Source: Enterobacter sp. CC120223-11
GTDB taxonomy: Bacteria > Pseudomonadota > Gammaproteobacteria > Enterobacterales > Enterobacteriaceae
DNA: 64,000 bases
NCBI RefSeq assembly: GCF_900215375.1
Contig: NZ_OBEF01000010.1
Span: 62,001 to 126,000 of the forward strand
Direction: 5' to 3'
Below the pieces are notes generated by a model that searched no databases, had not been told where the DNA came from, and was given only the letters and a program-made list of their open reading frames with translations. Of this stretch, positions 46,010-56,175 are shown piece by piece; position 1 is the first letter of the stretch, and every line of letters starts with the position of its first letter. The position numbers were made by a program, and so were the translations under genes.

Positions 46010-47275
46010 ATGAAAAATAATGAACTGAATCAGCGCCGTTTACAGGCGACACCGCGCGGCATTGGCGTCATGTGCGGCTTCTATGCCGAAAAAGCAGAAA
46101 ACGCCACGCTCTGGGATGTGGAAGGCAACGAAGTGATTGATTTCGCAGCCGGGATCGCAGTGCTGAACACCGGGCATCGCCACCCAAAAATCGTTGCGGC
46201 GATTGAAAAACAGCTGCAGGCATTTACCCACACCGCTTACCAGATTGTTCCTTACGAAAGCTACGTGTCGCTGGCTGAGCGCATTAACGACCGCGTGCCA
46301 GTGAACGGCCCGGCGAAAACCGCTTTCTTCTCAACCGGTGCTGAAGCGGTTGAGAACGCAGTGAAAATTGCACGTGCCTATACTCAGCGTCCAGGGCTCA
46401 TCACCTTCGGCGGCGGCTTCCACGGTCGTACCTTTATGACCATGGCGCTGACCGGCAAAGTGGCACCTTACAAAATCGGCTTCGGTCCTTTCCCGGGCTC
46501 CGTGTATCACGGCCAGTATCCGAACGCGGCCCACGGCGTGACCACGGAAGACGCGATGAAAAGCCTGGATCGTATCTTTAAAGCGGATATCGCGCCGAAT
46601 CAGGTTGCGGCCATTATTCTCGAACCCGTGCAGGGCGAAGGCGGTTTCAACGTGGCCCCGCCAGAGTTTATGCAGGCGCTGCGCAAGCTGTGCGACACCC
46701 ACGGTATTCTGCTGATTGCCGACGAAGTGCAGACCGGTTTTGCCCGTACCGGCAAGCTGTTCGCGATGGAACATTACGACGTGAAGCCAGATCTGATCAC
46801 CATGGCGAAAAGCCTGGCAGGCGGGATGCCGCTTTCGGCCGTCGCGGGCCGGGCTGAAGTGATGGATGCGCCTGCGCCTGGCGGTCTCGGTGGCACCTAC
46901 GCCGGTAACCCGCTGGCGGTGGCCTCCGCGCATGCGGTGCTCGACATCATTGATGAAGAAAAATTGTGTTCCCGCGCTTCCGAGCTGGGCCATCACCTGG
47001 TGGAAGTGCTGAACAACGCCAAAGCCGATTGCCCTTATATCGTTGACGTGCGTGCTCAGGGCTCAATGGTGGCGGTGGAGTTCAACGATCCGCAGACCGG
47101 CGAGCCGTCGCCAGAGTTCACCAAGCAGGTGCAGGAGAAGGCGCTGAAAGAAGGCCTGCTGCTGCTGAGCTGTGGCGTCTATGGCAACGTGATCCGCTTC
47201 CTTTACCCTCTGACCATCCCTGAAGCCCAGTTCCGCAAGGCGCTGGAGATTATTCGACACTCCCTCAGCCACTAA
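46010..47275 (+). CDS. puuE: 4-aminobutyrate--2-oxoglutarate aminotransferase, PuuE-like
   Basis: 421 residues, the length of E. coli PuuE (GabT is 426). A class III PLP aminotransferase: FFSTGAEAVENAVKIARA, GGFHGRTFMTMALTGK, IILEPVQGEGGFNVAP, LIADEVQTGFARTGK and the PLP lysine in TMAKSLAGGMPLSAV. It moves the amino group of GABA to 2-oxoglutarate, giving succinate semialdehyde and glutamate. Motif wording is closer to PuuE than GabT, but there are no other puu genes here, so the symbol is a family assignment. AAGG precedes the ATG; a strong terminator follows. Confidence 0.85.
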   Translation: MKNNELNQRRLQATPRGIGVMCGFYAEKAENATLWDVEGNEVIDFAAGIAVLNTGHRHPKIVAAIEKQLQAFTHTAYQIVPYESYVSLAERINDRVPVNGPAKTAFFSTGAEAVENAVKIARAYTQRPGLITFGGGFHGRTFMTMALTGKVAPYKIGFGPFPGSVYHGQYPNAAHGVTTEDAMKSLDRIFKADIAPNQVAAIILEPVQGEGGFNVAPPEFMQALRKLCDTHGILLIADEVQTGFARTGKLFAMEHYDVKPDLITMAKSLAGGMPLSAVAGRAEVMDAPAPGGLGGTYAGNPLAVASAHAVLDIIDEEKLCSRASELGHHLVEVLNNAKADCPYIVDVRAQGSMVAVEFNDPQTGEPSPEFTKQVQEKALKEGLLLLSCGVYGNVIRFLYPLTIPEAQFRKALEIIRHSLSH

Positions 47276-47280
47276 TGGCG

Positions 47281-47309
47281 AAGCCGCTCTCAGGAGCGGC
47301 TTTTTTTTG
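47281..47309 (+). terminator. Terminator of the aminotransferase gene
   Basis: Stem AGCCGCTCT-CAGG-AGCGGCT followed by eight T residues, six bases after the stop codon. Confidence 0.93.
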
Positions 47310-47481
47310 TCACGAATCTGTTACATCGCCCTCAAATTTCTGGTTCCAAAAGAGAAAAAATCGGGTATGTTTTTAGCAGAGTATGCTGTCATGGCGCGAA
47401 CAGTAGACCTAAAACCGAAATAAAGCGCTACATAACAACATCACAACAAAAGCAATCACCATAACAATGGGGAATATCAGG
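47310..47481 (+). promoter_or_regulatory. livJ promoter and leader region
   Basis: AT-rich upstream DNA of livJ, containing AGCAGAGTATGCTGT (AGCA-GAGTA-TGCT inverted repeat) that resembles what I recall of the E. coli livJ upstream region, and a ribosome site GGGGA at 47469-47473. Leucine/Lrp control is expected from E. coli but no clear Lrp site can be assigned. Confidence 0.4.
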
Positions 47482-48579
47482 ATGAAAATGAAGGGCAAAG
47501 CATTACTGGCAGGATGTATCGCGCTGGCGTTCAGCTCAATGGCACAGGCCGATATTAAAGTGGCCGTTGTCGGCGCAATGTCCGGTCCGGTAGCGCAGTA
47601 TGGCGACCAGGAGTTCACCGGAGCTGAACAGGCTGTTGCCGACATCAATGCCAAAGGCGGCATCAAAGGCGAAAAAATCCAGATCGTAAAATATGACGAT
47701 GCCTGCGACCCGAAACAGGCCGTAGCGGTAGCCAACAAAGTGGTTAACGACGGTATCAAATACGTGATCGGCCACCTGTGTTCCTCTTCCACTCAGCCAG
47801 CGTCTGATATCTACGAAGACGAAGGCATTCTGATGATCACCCCGGCGGCAACCGCACCAGAGCTGACTGCACGTGGCTATAACCTGATTCTGCGCACCAC
47901 CGGCCTGGATTCCGATCAGGGCCCGACTGCGGCGAAATACATTCTGAACACCGTGAAGCCTAAACGTATCGCGATCGTTCATGACAAACAGCAGTACGGC
48001 GAAGGCCTGGCTCGCTCCGTTCAGGACGCGCTGAAGGGCAAAGCTGACGTGGTGTTCTTCGACGGTATCACTGCCGGTGAGAAAGATTTCTCCACGCTGG
48101 TGGCGCGCCTGAAGAAAGAGAACATCGACTTCGTTTACTACGGCGGTTACCACCCGGAAATGGGTCAGATCCTGCGTCAGTCTCGTGCAGCCGGCCTGAA
48201 AACCCAGTTCATGGGCCCGGAAGGCGTGGCGAACGTGTCGCTGTCTAACATCGCGGGCGATTCTGCAGAAGGTCTGTTAGTGACCAAGCCGAAGAACTAC
48301 GATCAGGTTCCGGCGAACAAACCGATTGTGGATGCAATCAAAGCCAAGAAACAGGATCCAAGTGGCGCATTCGTGTGGACCACCTATGCGGCACTGCAAT
48401 CGCTGTCTGCGGGTCTGAACCAGACCGACGACCCGGCAAAAATTGCTGAGTGGCTGAAGGCGAATAAAGTCGACACCGTAATGGGCCCGCTGAGCTGGGA
48501 TAAGAAAGGCGACCTGAAAGGCTTCGAGTTCGGCGTCTTCGACTGGCATGCGAACGGCACAGCGACCGACGCAAAATAA
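47482..48579 (+). CDS. livJ: Leucine/isoleucine/valine-binding protein LivJ
   Basis: 365 residues (E. coli 367). Signal peptide ([23 protein letters not shown]) then the type I periplasmic binding fold ([52 protein letters not shown]). It binds branched-chain amino acids for the LivHMGF transporter. ATG 47482 is chosen over the earlier in-frame ATG because of GGGGA nine bases before and the E. coli-like N-terminus. It is transcribed alone, with panM in opposite orientation behind it; in E. coli rpoH precedes livJ, which is not the case here. Confidence 0.97.
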   Translation: MKMKGKALLAGCIALAFSSMAQADIKVAVVGAMSGPVAQYGDQEFTGAEQAVADINAKGGIKGEKIQIVKYDDACDPKQAVAVANKVVNDGIKYVIGHLCSSSTQPASDIYEDEGILMITPAATAPELTARGYNLILRTTGLDSDQGPTAAKYILNTVKPKRIAIVHDKQQYGEGLARSVQDALKGKADVVFFDGITAGEKDFSTLVARLKKENIDFVYYGGYHPEMGQILRQSRAAGLKTQFMGPEGVANVSLSNIAGDSAEGLLVTKPKNYDQVPANKPIVDAIKAKKQDPSGAFVWTTYAALQSLSAGLNQTDDPAKIAEWLKANKVDTVMGPLSWDKKGDLKGFEFGVFDWHANGTATDAK

Positions 48580-48585
48580 ACAGCA

Positions 48586-48611
48586 AACGGCAACCTCTGG
48601 TTGCCGTTTTA
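48586..48611 (+). terminator. Terminator of livJ
   Basis: Stem CGGCAACC-TCT-GGTTGCCG (48588-48606) followed by TTTT, eight bases after the livJ stop. Confidence 0.9.
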
Positions 48612-48618
48612 GTGTTTG

Positions 48619-48743
48619 CCCCCTCTCCCTGTGGGAGAGGGCCGGGGTGAGGGCATCAGGCCGCACGAATCTCCCCTCTCCTGAGCGAGAGGGAACCGAT
48701 AGGCGAGGAGTACAGGCCGATTGAGCGTCAGCGCCATCCGGCA
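48619..48743. repeat. CCCTCTCCC palindromic element and a degenerate REP between livJ and panM
   Basis: 48619-48653 holds a CCCTCTCCCTGTGGGAGAGG hairpin with CCGGGGTGAGGG; a partial second unit (CCCTCTCCTGAGCGAGAGGG) follows at about 48674-48694. A REP-like stretch GGCCGATTGAGCGTCAGCG...CATCCGGCA ends at about 48743, next to the panM stop. Confidence 0.75.
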
Positions 48744-48747
48744 TTTT

Positions 48748-49131
48748 TTAACGCTTCTCCCACCCATTTCCCCGAGCCGCAAAGCCGAGCGCCTGCATAA
48801 AGGCGGCCATCGCATCACGATCCTCTACGCCGACGTCCGCCATCCACCAACTGCCGATCTCCGGGTTGCTGCGAATAACTTCTTCAATCAGATACTGGCC
48901 GACGCCGCGGCGACGCGTCACTTCCCGGATACGCAGAGAATCCAGCGCACCCTGGCCTTCTTTCATTGTTACGCGCACCGCGCCAAGTAGCCTTTCGTTA
49001 AACCGTGCGGCATAGATCCGGTGCTCCTCATCGATCTGCAAAGACGCGGCGGTGTACTCCGGCCAGATCTTGCTGAGATCGATAATGTCCTGTTCGCTGA
49101 GCGCTGTCAGTCTGACGATCGTCAGTTTCAT
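48748..49131 (-). CDS. panM: PanM (PanZ): GNAT-fold factor for aspartate decarboxylase maturation
   Basis: 127 residues, as in E. coli. GNAT fold with the acetyl-CoA loop VTRRRGVGQYLIEEVI. It promotes self-cleavage of the PanD proenzyme and, with acetyl-CoA, inhibits mature PanD, controlling beta-alanine and so pantothenate/CoA supply. It lies between livJ and livK on the opposite strand, a conserved enterobacterial arrangement. Confidence 0.95.
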   Translation of the reverse strand: MKLTIVRLTALSEQDIIDLSKIWPEYTAASLQIDEEHRIYAARFNERLLGAVRVTMKEGQGALDSLRIREVTRRRGVGQYLIEEVIRSNPEIGSWWMADVGVEDRDAMAAFMQALGFAARGNGWEKR

Positions 49132-49553
49132 GTGAAGCCATCCTTAAAAATATTTTGCCCCGAGTTTATCTAATTTCACGATGAACCGATTTCTATTTTT
49201 ATGCTGAATGGCAGGGGATTCGTTTTCCCCGGCAAACGGCAGCAGAGCAATGCGTCATGGATCGAAAAACAGGCAGAATTTTACCCTGGAAGGCAGTGAT
49301 TTATTCGGCTCTTTGTACCCTTATTTTATGCTGAAAACCGCGCTTTTTTTTGTTTATCTCCAGCAAAATACAGAATATTATCTTTGCTTAATCGACTGAA
49401 AAATAGAGATTTTAGTCAGGTTTTTGGCAAAAGGCATCGCTAAACCATTAAAGAGACTGGCAAAAATAGCGTTGTACAGTAAAAGTACAGAATGCTTTTT
49501 AACCAGAAAAATACAATATTTATACAAATTACATCACGAGTGGGGATTGAAAG
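49132..49553 (+). promoter_or_regulatory. panM-livK intergenic region (livK promoter and leader)
   Basis: 422 bases, strongly AT-rich in the right half. It holds the panM and livK promoters. A small inverted repeat TGTAC-AGTAAAA-GTACA lies at 49473-49489 and GGGG about nine bases before the livK ATG. The only sizeable frame (49208-49399) has no ribosome site. E. coli livK has a long, leucine-regulated leader; I cannot assign specific sites. Confidence 0.45.
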
Positions 49554-50663
49554 ATGAAACGGAATGCAAAAACATTGATTGCAGGAATGGTCGCGTTGGC
49601 AATGACGCAGTCCGCTTTCGCTAAAGACATTAAGGTTGCGGTGATTGGCGCGATGTCCGGCCCGGTTGCCCAGTGGGGCGACATGGAATTTAACGGTGCG
49701 CGCCAGGCGATCAAAGACATCAACGCCAAAGGCGGAATCAAAGGCGACAAGCTGGTTGCGGTGGAGTATGACGACGCCTGCGATCCAAAACAGGCCGTGG
49801 CGGTCGCTAACAAAGTGGTTAACGACGGCATCAAATACGTGATCGGCCACCTGTGTTCTTCTTCTACTCAGCCTGCGTCTGACATCTACGAAGACGAAGG
49901 CATTCTGATGATCACCCCCGGCGCCACCAACCCGGAGCTGACCCAGCGTGGTTACCAGTACATCATGCGCACCGCGGGCCTCGACTCCTCTCAGGGGCCG
50001 ACCGCCGCGAAATACATTCTGGATAAAGTGAAGCCGCAGCGCATCGCCATCATCCACGACAAGCAGCAGTACGGCGAAGGCCTGGCGCGTTCCGTTCAGA
50101 ACAACCTGAAGAAAGCGGGTGCCAACGTGGTGTTCTTCGACGGCATTACCGCCGGGGAGAAAGACTTCTCCGCGCTGGTGGCCCGTCTGCAAAAAGAAAA
50201 TATCGACTTCGTTTACTACGGCGGCTACTACCCGGAAATGGGACAGATCCTGCGCCAGGCGCGTTCCGTGGGTCTGAAAACCCAATTTATGGGCCCGGAA
50301 GGCGTGGGTAACGCATCGCTTTCCAACATCGCGGGTGCTGCGGGCGAAGGCATGCTGGTGACGATGCCAAAACGCTATGACCAGGATCCGGCTAACAAAG
50401 GTATCGTCGATGCGCTGAAGGCCGAGAAGAAAGATCCGAGCGGCCCGTACGTGTGGATCACCTATGCCGCCGTACAGTCTCTGGCAACCGCTATGGACCG
50501 CACCGGCAGCCAGGATCCGCTGGCGCTGATTAAAGATTTGAAAGCAAACGGGGCAAAAACCGTGATTGGGCCGCTGAACTGGGATGAGAAAGGCGATCTG
50601 AAGGGATTTGAGTTTGGTGTCTTCCAGTGGCATGCGGACGGCTCGTCCACCGTCGCCAAATAA
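49554..50663 (+). CDS. livK: Leucine-specific binding protein LivK
   Basis: 369 residues, as in E. coli. Signal peptide ([23 protein letters not shown]) then a binding fold very close to LivJ ([36 protein letters not shown]). It gives the LivHMGF transporter its leucine specificity. Upstream of livHMGF on the same strand; a GC-rich hairpin separates it from livH, which can keep livK mRNA more abundant than that of the membrane genes. Confidence 0.97.
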   Translation: MKRNAKTLIAGMVALAMTQSAFAKDIKVAVIGAMSGPVAQWGDMEFNGARQAIKDINAKGGIKGDKLVAVEYDDACDPKQAVAVANKVVNDGIKYVIGHLCSSSTQPASDIYEDEGILMITPGATNPELTQRGYQYIMRTAGLDSSQGPTAAKYILDKVKPQRIAIIHDKQQYGEGLARSVQNNLKKAGANVVFFDGITAGEKDFSALVARLQKENIDFVYYGGYYPEMGQILRQARSVGLKTQFMGPEGVGNASLSNIAGAAGEGMLVTMPKRYDQDPANKGIVDALKAEKKDPSGPYVWITYAAVQSLATAMDRTGSQDPLALIKDLKANGAKTVIGPLNWDEKGDLKGFEFGVFQWHADGSSTVAK

Positions 50664-50672
50664 TAAGAACCC

Positions 50673-50697
50673 ACCGCCCGTTCACCTGCCGGGCGGT
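50673..50697 (+). terminator. Hairpin between livK and livH (likely partial terminator or mRNA stabiliser)
   Basis: Stem ACCGCCCG (50673-50680) and CGGGCGGT (50690-50697), nine-base loop, with no long T run after it. The weak T tract suggests attenuation rather than full stop. Confidence 0.65.
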
Positions 50698-50714
50698 TAT
50701 AAAAAGGTTATTTT

Positions 50715-51641
50715 ATGTCCGAGCAGTTTCTCTATTTTCTCCAGCAGATGTTTAACGGCATCACGCTGGGCAGCACCTATGCGCTGATAGCCATCGGCTA
50801 CACCATGGTTTACGGCATCATCGGGATGATCAACTTCGCCCACGGTGAGGTCTACATGATCGGCAGCTATGTGTCGTTCATGATCATCGCTGCCTTAATG
50901 ATGATGGGCATCGACACCAGCTGGCTGCTGGTCGGCGCCGGGTTCGTGGGGGCGATTATCATCGCCAGCGCCTACGGCTGGAGTATCGAACGGGTGGCCT
51001 ATCGCCCGGTGCGCAGCTCCAAGCGCCTGATTGCGCTTATCTCCGCCATCGGGATGTCCATCTTCCTGCAAAACTACGTCAGCCTGACGGAAGGCTCGCG
51101 CGACATCGCGTTGCCGAGCCTGTTCAACGGCCAGTGGATTGTGGGCGCAAGTGACAACTTCTCTGCCTCTATCACCACCATGCAGCTGGTTATCTGGATT
51201 GTCACCTTCGTGGCGATGCTGGCGCTGACCCTGTTTATCCGCTACTCCCGCATGGGCCGCGCGTGCCGCGCCTGTGCTGAAGACCTGAAAATGGCGAGCC
51301 TGCTCGGCATTAACACTGACCGCGTCATCGCGCTGACGTTCGTGATCGGTGCGGCAATGGCGGCTGTGGCGGGCGTGCTGCTCGGTCAGTTCTACGGCGT
51401 GATCAACCCTTACATCGGCTTTATGGCAGGGATGAAAGCCTTCACCGCAGCGGTTCTTGGCGGTATCGGCAGCATTCCTGGGGCGATGATCGGCGGCCTG
51501 ATTCTGGGCGTTGCCGAAGCGCTGTCCTCCGCTTATCTGAGTACTGAATACAAAGATGTTGTGTCGTTCGCGCTGCTGATCGTGGTGCTGCTGGTGATGC
51601 CGACCGGGATTCTGGGTCGTCCGGAGGTAGAGAAAGTATGA
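50715..51641 (+). CDS. livH: Branched-chain amino acid ABC permease LivH
   Basis: 308 residues, as in E. coli. Hydrophobic throughout; [31 protein letters not shown] is the N-terminal signature of the LivH family, and the cytoplasmic coupling region is [19 protein letters not shown]. It forms the channel with LivM. AAGG precedes the ATG. Its stop overlaps livM (ATGA). Confidence 0.97.
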   Translation: MSEQFLYFLQQMFNGITLGSTYALIAIGYTMVYGIIGMINFAHGEVYMIGSYVSFMIIAALMMMGIDTSWLLVGAGFVGAIIIASAYGWSIERVAYRPVRSSKRLIALISAIGMSIFLQNYVSLTEGSRDIALPSLFNGQWIVGASDNFSASITTMQLVIWIVTFVAMLALTLFIRYSRMGRACRACAEDLKMASLLGINTDRVIALTFVIGAAMAAVAGVLLGQFYGVINPYIGFMAGMKAFTAAVLGGIGSIPGAMIGGLILGVAEALSSAYLSTEYKDVVSFALLIVVLLVMPTGILGRPEVEKV

Positions 51642-52915
51642 AACCGATGCATTTTGCGATGGCACTGCTCTCTGCCGCGATGTTCTTCGTGCTGGCGGGC
51701 GTCTTTATGGGCGTTCAGTTGGAGTTAAGCGGTACCAAACTGGTGGTTGATACCGCCGCAGACATCCGCTGGCAGTGGATTTTCATCGGCACCGCCGTGG
51801 TTTTCTTCTTCCAGCTGCTGCGTCCGATTTTCCAGAAGGGCCTGAAAAGCGTCTCCGGGCCGAAGTTTATCCTGCCGGCAATTGATGGCTCCACCGTTAA
51901 GCAGAAATTGTTCCTGATTGCGCTGCTGGTGATTGCCGTCGCCTGGCCGTTTATGGTCTCCCGCGGCACCGTGGACATCGCGACCCTGACGATGATCTAC
52001 ATCATTCTCGGCCTCGGTCTGAACGTCGTTGTAGGTCTGTCCGGCCTGCTGGTGCTTGGCTACGGTGGTTTCTATGCCATCGGTGCGTACACCTTTGCGC
52101 TGCTGAACCACTATTACGGTCTCGGCTTCTGGACCTGTCTGCCTCTGGCGGGCCTCGTGTCTGCCGCTGCGGGCTTCCTGCTTGGCTTCCCGGTGTTGCG
52201 CCTGCGCGGTGACTATCTGGCGATTGTGACCCTGGGCTTCGGTGAAATCGTGCGTATTCTGCTGCTGAACAACACCGAAGTGACCGGCGGCCCGAACGGC
52301 ATCAGCCAGATCCCGAAACCGACCTTCTTCGGCCTGGAGTTCAGCCGCACGCCGCGTGAGGGCGGCTGGGATACCTTCAGCAACTTCTTCGGCATGAAGT
52401 ATGACCCTTCTGACCGCATTATCTGGCTCTACCTGGTGGCGCTGCTGCTGGTGGTGTTCTCCCTGTTTGTTATCAACCGCCTGCTGCGTATGCCGCTGGG
52501 CCGCGCGTGGGAAGCGCTGCGTGAAGATGAAATCGCCTGTCGCTCGCTGGGCCTGAGCCCGACGCGCATCAAGCTGACGGCGTTCACCATCAGCGCCGCA
52601 TTCGCCGGTTTTGCCGGCACGCTGTTTGCCGCCCGTCAGGGATTCGTCAGCCCGGAATCCTTCACCTTCGCCGAGTCGGCGTTCGTGTTGGCGATTGTGG
52701 TGCTCGGCGGCATGGGCTCGCAGTTCGCGGTGATTCTGGCGGCTATTCTGCTGGTGGTGTCGCGTGAGCTGATGCGCGATTTCAATGAATACAGCATGTT
52801 AATGCTGGGTGGTTTGATGGTTCTGATGATGATCTGGCGTCCACAAGGCTTGCTGCCGATGACCCGTCCACAGCTGAAACTGAAAAACGGGCAGAGTAAA
52901 GGAGAGCAGGCATGA
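51638..52915 (+). CDS. livM: Branched-chain amino acid ABC permease LivM
   Basis: 425 residues, as in E. coli. Multi-spanning; [26 protein letters not shown] and the coupling region [22 protein letters not shown] identify the family. It pairs with LivH. The N-terminal extension of about 100 residues with extra membrane segments is typical of this subfamily. It overlaps livH and livG as ATGA. Confidence 0.97.
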   Translation: MKPMHFAMALLSAAMFFVLAGVFMGVQLELSGTKLVVDTAADIRWQWIFIGTAVVFFFQLLRPIFQKGLKSVSGPKFILPAIDGSTVKQKLFLIALLVIAVAWPFMVSRGTVDIATLTMIYIILGLGLNVVVGLSGLLVLGYGGFYAIGAYTFALLNHYYGLGFWTCLPLAGLVSAAAGFLLGFPVLRLRGDYLAIVTLGFGEIVRILLLNNTEVTGGPNGISQIPKPTFFGLEFSRTPREGGWDTFSNFFGMKYDPSDRIIWLYLVALLLVVFSLFVINRLLRMPLGRAWEALREDEIACRSLGLSPTRIKLTAFTISAAFAGFAGTLFAARQGFVSPESFTFAESAFVLAIVVLGGMGSQFAVILAAILLVVSRELMRDFNEYSMLMLGGLMVLMMIWRPQGLLPMTRPQLKLKNGQSKGEQA

Positions 52916-53679
52916 GTCAGCCATTATTATCCGTAAGCGGCCTGATGATGCGTTTTGGCGGCCTGCTGGCGGTCAACAACGTCAATCTCGAGCTGCATCC
53001 ACAAGAGATCGTCTCGCTGATTGGGCCAAACGGTGCAGGCAAAACCACCGTGTTTAACTGCCTGACCGGTTTTTATAAGCCGACGGGCGGCACCATCATG
53101 CTGGGCGACAAGCACCTCGAAGGCCTGCCGGGCCAGCAGATTGCACAGATGGGCGTGGTGCGTACTTTCCAGCACGTGCGTCTGTTCCGTGAAATGACGG
53201 TGATTGAAAACCTGCTGGTGGCACAGCATCAACAGCTGAAAACCGGCGTCTTTTCCGGCTTGCTGAAAACGCCGTCCTTCCGCAAAGCGCAGAGCGAAGC
53301 GCTGGACAGGGCTGCTACCTGGCTTGAGCGTATCGGCCTGCTTGAGCATGCCAACCGTCAGGCGAGCAACCTGGCCTACGGCGATCAGCGTCGCCTGGAG
53401 ATTGCGCGCTGCATGGTGACGCAGCCGGAAATCCTGATGCTTGATGAACCGGCGGCGGGGCTTAACCCGAAGGAAACCAAAGAGCTTGATGAGCTGATCG
53501 CCGAGCTGCGCAGCCATCACAACACCACCATTCTGTTGATTGAACACGACATGAAGCTGGTCATGGGCATTTCCGATCGCATTTATGTGGTAAACCAGGG
53601 CACGCCGCTGGCGAACGGTACGCCGGAAGAAATTCGTAACAACCCGGACGTGATCCGCGCATACCTTGGTGAGGCATAA
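52912..53679 (+). CDS. livG: Branched-chain amino acid ABC ATPase LivG
   Basis: 255 residues, as in E. coli. Walker [10 protein letters not shown] (38-46), Walker [16 protein letters not shown]-loop IEHDMKLVM; the ABC signature region reads [14 protein letters not shown], the divergent form seen in LivG. It powers LivHM with LivF. The start overlaps livM (ATGA); livF starts one base after its stop. Confidence 0.97.
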   Translation: MSQPLLSVSGLMMRFGGLLAVNNVNLELHPQEIVSLIGPNGAGKTTVFNCLTGFYKPTGGTIMLGDKHLEGLPGQQIAQMGVVRTFQHVRLFREMTVIENLLVAQHQQLKTGVFSGLLKTPSFRKAQSEALDRAATWLERIGLLEHANRQASNLAYGDQRRLEIARCMVTQPEILMLDEPAAGLNPKETKELDELIAELRSHHNTTILLIEHDMKLVMGISDRIYVVNQGTPLANGTPEEIRNNPDVIRAYLGEA

Positions 53680-53680
53680 A

Positions 53681-54394
53681 ATGGAAAAAGTGATGTTGTC
53701 TTTTGACAAGGTAAGCGCCCACTACGGCAAAATTCAGGCGCTGCACGACGTCAGCCTGCATATCAACCAGGGCGAAATCGTCACCCTGATTGGTGCCAAC
53801 GGCGCGGGCAAAACCACGCTGCTCGGTACGCTGTGCGGCGACCCGCGCGCGACCAGCGGGCGCGTGACCTTCGATGGCAAAGATATTACCGAATGGCAGA
53901 CCGCAAAAATCATGCGCGAAGCCGTGGCGATTGTGCCGGAAGGGCGTCGCGTATTCTCCCGCATGACCGTGGAAGAGAACCTGGCGATGGGCGGCTTCTT
54001 CGCCGACCGCAGCCAGTATCAGGACCGCATCAAGTGGGTTTACGAACTGTTCCCGCGCCTGTGGGAGCGTCGTATTCAGCGTGCGGGCACCATGTCCGGC
54101 GGCGAACAGCAGATGCTGGCGATTGGCCGTGCGCTGATGAGCCAGCCGCGCCTGCTGCTGCTGGATGAGCCATCGCTGGGCCTTGCGCCCATCATCATTC
54201 AGCAGATTTTCGACACCATCGAACAGCTGCGTAAAGAAGGGATGACCATCTTCCTCGTCGAGCAGAACGCCAACCAGGCGCTGAAGCTCGCCGACCGCGG
54301 CTACGTGCTGGAGAACGGCCACGTGGTGCTGGAAGATACCGGCGATGCGCTGCTGGCGAACGAAGCGGTGCGCAGCGCTTATCTGGGCGGCTAG
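53681..54394 (+). CDS. livF: Branched-chain amino acid ABC ATPase LivF
   Basis: 237 residues, as in E. coli. Walker A GANGAGKTT (38-46), signature MSGGEQQML, Walker B LLLLDEPSLGLAP. ATG 53681 gives the conserved MEKVMLSFDKVSAHYG; the frame is open into livG but that extension is not needed. It is the last gene of livKHMGF, followed by a terminator. Confidence 0.97.
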   Translation: MEKVMLSFDKVSAHYGKIQALHDVSLHINQGEIVTLIGANGAGKTTLLGTLCGDPRATSGRVTFDGKDITEWQTAKIMREAVAIVPEGRRVFSRMTVEENLAMGGFFADRSQYQDRIKWVYELFPRLWERRIQRAGTMSGGEQQMLAIGRALMSQPRLLLLDEPSLGLAPIIIQQIFDTIEQLRKEGMTIFLVEQNANQALKLADRGYVLENGHVVLEDTGDALLANEAVRSAYLGG

Positions 54395-54403
54395 GTAAAC
54401 TGC

Positions 54404-54431
54404 AAAACCTTCTCTTCGGAGAAGGTTTTTT
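54404..54431 (+). terminator. Terminator of the livKHMGF operon
   Basis: Stem AACCTTCTC-TTCG-GAGAAGGTT with a stable UUCG-type loop, followed by T residues, ten bases after the livF stop. Confidence 0.93.
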
Positions 54432-54438
54432 ATGTTTG

Positions 54439-54673
54439 CACCCTCTCCCTGTGGGAGAGGGCCGGGGTGAGGGCATCAGGCCACTCCGTCTTTCTTTCCC
54501 CTCTCCCTAACCCTCTCCCTAGGGAGAGGGAAATGTTCTGAGCCGCCTTTCTCCTTCTCCCCAGGGAGAGGGCATTGTCCTGGGCCGCCTTTCTCCTTCT
54601 CCCCAGGGAGAGGGAATTGTCCTGATCCACCTTTTTTCTCCCTCTCCCCGTGGGAGAGGGTCGGGGAGAGGGC
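54439..54673. repeat. Array of CCCTCTCCC-type palindromes between livF and ugpB
   Basis: At least five hairpin units in 235 bases: 54439-54474, 54498-54533, 54550-54573, 54592-54615 and 54638-54673. The third and fourth are a 42-base tandem duplication beginning GCCGCCTTTCTCCTTCTCCC (54542 and 54584). It is the most expanded copy of this repeat family in the window. Confidence 0.85.
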
Positions 54674-54733
54674 ATCACTCCGCACAAAATTTAATTCGCA
54701 CCTTCATCATTCCATCACCTCCCTGAAGCCTGG

Positions 54734-54773
54734 CTGTCACCGCTTCGTCATCTTTCGGTTATTTTTCTGTCAT
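54734..54773 (+). promoter_or_regulatory. PhoB box of the ugp operon (four units)
   Basis: Direct repeats at an exact 11-base period: CTGTCAC (54734), TCGTCAT (54745), CGGTTAT (54756), CTGTCAT (54767). These match the PhoB half-site CTGTCAT with four-base spacers. It predicts induction of ugpBAECQ by phosphate starvation, as in E. coli. Confidence 0.8.
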
Positions 54774-54848
54774 TCGCGCATGTCATGTTACCTCGCGAGC
54801 ATAAAACGCGTGATTTCGCGCATCCGGCACAACAAGAGAGATAACCGA

Positions 54849-56165
54849 ATGACATCGTTACGACACACCGCTTTAGCCGTCACGCTGGGCATGGCATTTG
54901 CCAGCCAGGCGATGGCTGTCACCACCATTCCGTTCTGGCATTCCATGGAAGGCGAACTGGGGAAAGAAGTTGATTCTCTGGCGCAGCGTTTTAACGACAC
55001 GCACCCTGATTACAAAATTGTGCCTGTCTACAAAGGCAACTACGAGCAGAGCCTGGCGGCAGGCATTGCCGCGTTCCGCACCGGCAACGCGCCTGCCATT
55101 TTGCAGGTGTATGAAGTGGGCACGGCGACCATGATGGCCTCGAAAGCCATCAAGCCAGTCTATGAAGTTTTCAACGATGCGGGCATCAAGTTTGATGAAT
55201 CGCAGTTCGTGCCGACCGTTTCCGGTTACTACACCGATTCCAAAACCGGCCACCTGCTGAGCCAGCCGTTTAACAGCTCCACGCCGGTGCTCTACTACAA
55301 CAAAGACGCCTTCAAAAAGGCCGGTTTAGATCCGGAGCAGCCGCCGAAAACCTGGCAGGATCTGGCGGCATATACCGCGAAGCTGAAAGCAGCAGGGATG
55401 AAGTGCGGCTACGCCAGCGGCTGGCAGGGCTGGATCCAACTGGAGAACTTCAGCGCCTGGAACGGCCTGCCGTTCGCCACGAAGAACAACGGCTTTGATG
55501 GCACTGACGCCGTGCTGGAATTTAACAAGCCGGAGCAGGTGAAACACATCGCGATGCTTGAAGAACTGAACAAGAAGGGCGATTTCAGCTACTTCGGGCG
55601 TAAGGATGAGTCCACCGAGAAGTTCTACAACGGCGACTGCGCCATTACGACAGCCTCTTCCGGATCGCTGGCCGACATTCGTCAGTACGCCAAATTCAAC
55701 TATGGCGTGGGCATGATGCCATACGACGCTGACGCAAAAGGTGCGCCGCAGAACGCCATCATCGGCGGGGCGAGCCTGTGGGTGATGCAGGGCAAGGACA
55801 AAGAATCCTACAAAGGCGTGGCAGAGTTCCTCGACTTCCTGACCCAGCCGGAAATCGCCGCCGAATGGCATCAGAAAACGGGTTATCTGCCGATCACCAA
55901 AGCCGCATATGACCTGACCCGTCAGCAGGGCTTCTATGACAAGAACCCGGGGGCTGATATTGCGACTCGTCAGATGCTGAACAAGCCGCCGTTGCCGTTC
56001 ACCAAAGGCCTGCGTCTGGGCAACATGCCGCAGATCCGCACCATCGTGGACGAAGAGCTGGAGTCAGTGTGGACCGGCAAGAAAACCCCTCAGCAGGCGC
56101 TGGATGCCGCCGTCGAGCGTGGGAATCAGCTGCTGCGCCGCTTTGAGAAGTCAACGAAGTCTTAA
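54849..56165 (+). CDS. ugpB: Glycerol-3-phosphate binding protein UgpB
   Basis: 438 residues, as in E. coli. Signal peptide ([23 protein letters not shown]) then a family-1 extracellular solute-binding fold ([20 protein letters not shown]). It binds glycerol-3-phosphate and glycerophosphocholine-type diesters in the periplasm. ATG 54849 opens directly on the signal peptide; the in-frame region upstream overlaps the Pho box. It is first in the operon but separated from ugpA by a repeat block. Confidence 0.96.
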   Translation: MTSLRHTALAVTLGMAFASQAMAVTTIPFWHSMEGELGKEVDSLAQRFNDTHPDYKIVPVYKGNYEQSLAAGIAAFRTGNAPAILQVYEVGTATMMASKAIKPVYEVFNDAGIKFDESQFVPTVSGYYTDSKTGHLLSQPFNSSTPVLYYNKDAFKKAGLDPEQPPKTWQDLAAYTAKLKAAGMKCGYASGWQGWIQLENFSAWNGLPFATKNNGFDGTDAVLEFNKPEQVKHIAMLEELNKKGDFSYFGRKDESTEKFYNGDCAITTASSGSLADIRQYAKFNYGVGMMPYDADAKGAPQNAIIGGASLWVMQGKDKESYKGVAEFLDFLTQPEIAAEWHQKTGYLPITKAAYDLTRQQGFYDKNPGADIATRQMLNKPPLPFTKGLRLGNMPQIRTIVDEELESVWTGKKTPQQALDAAVERGNQLLRRFEKSTKS

Positions 56166-56175
56166 TTCAAAAACC

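Noticed and set aside
49208-49399. 63-codon frame in the panM-livK gap
   Set aside because: No ribosome-binding site, no signal or domain, and it lies in a known promoter/leader region.
49440-50633. Long open frame on the - strand opposite livK (397 codons)
   Set aside because: It is the mirror of a recognised gene. High GC and strong codon bias leave the antisense frame open; the protein is rich in His, Arg and Gln with no domain.
54439-54673. Possible CRISPR array
   Set aside because: Repeats are palindromic, unequal in spacing and length, without unique spacers of constant size, and no cas genes are nearby.
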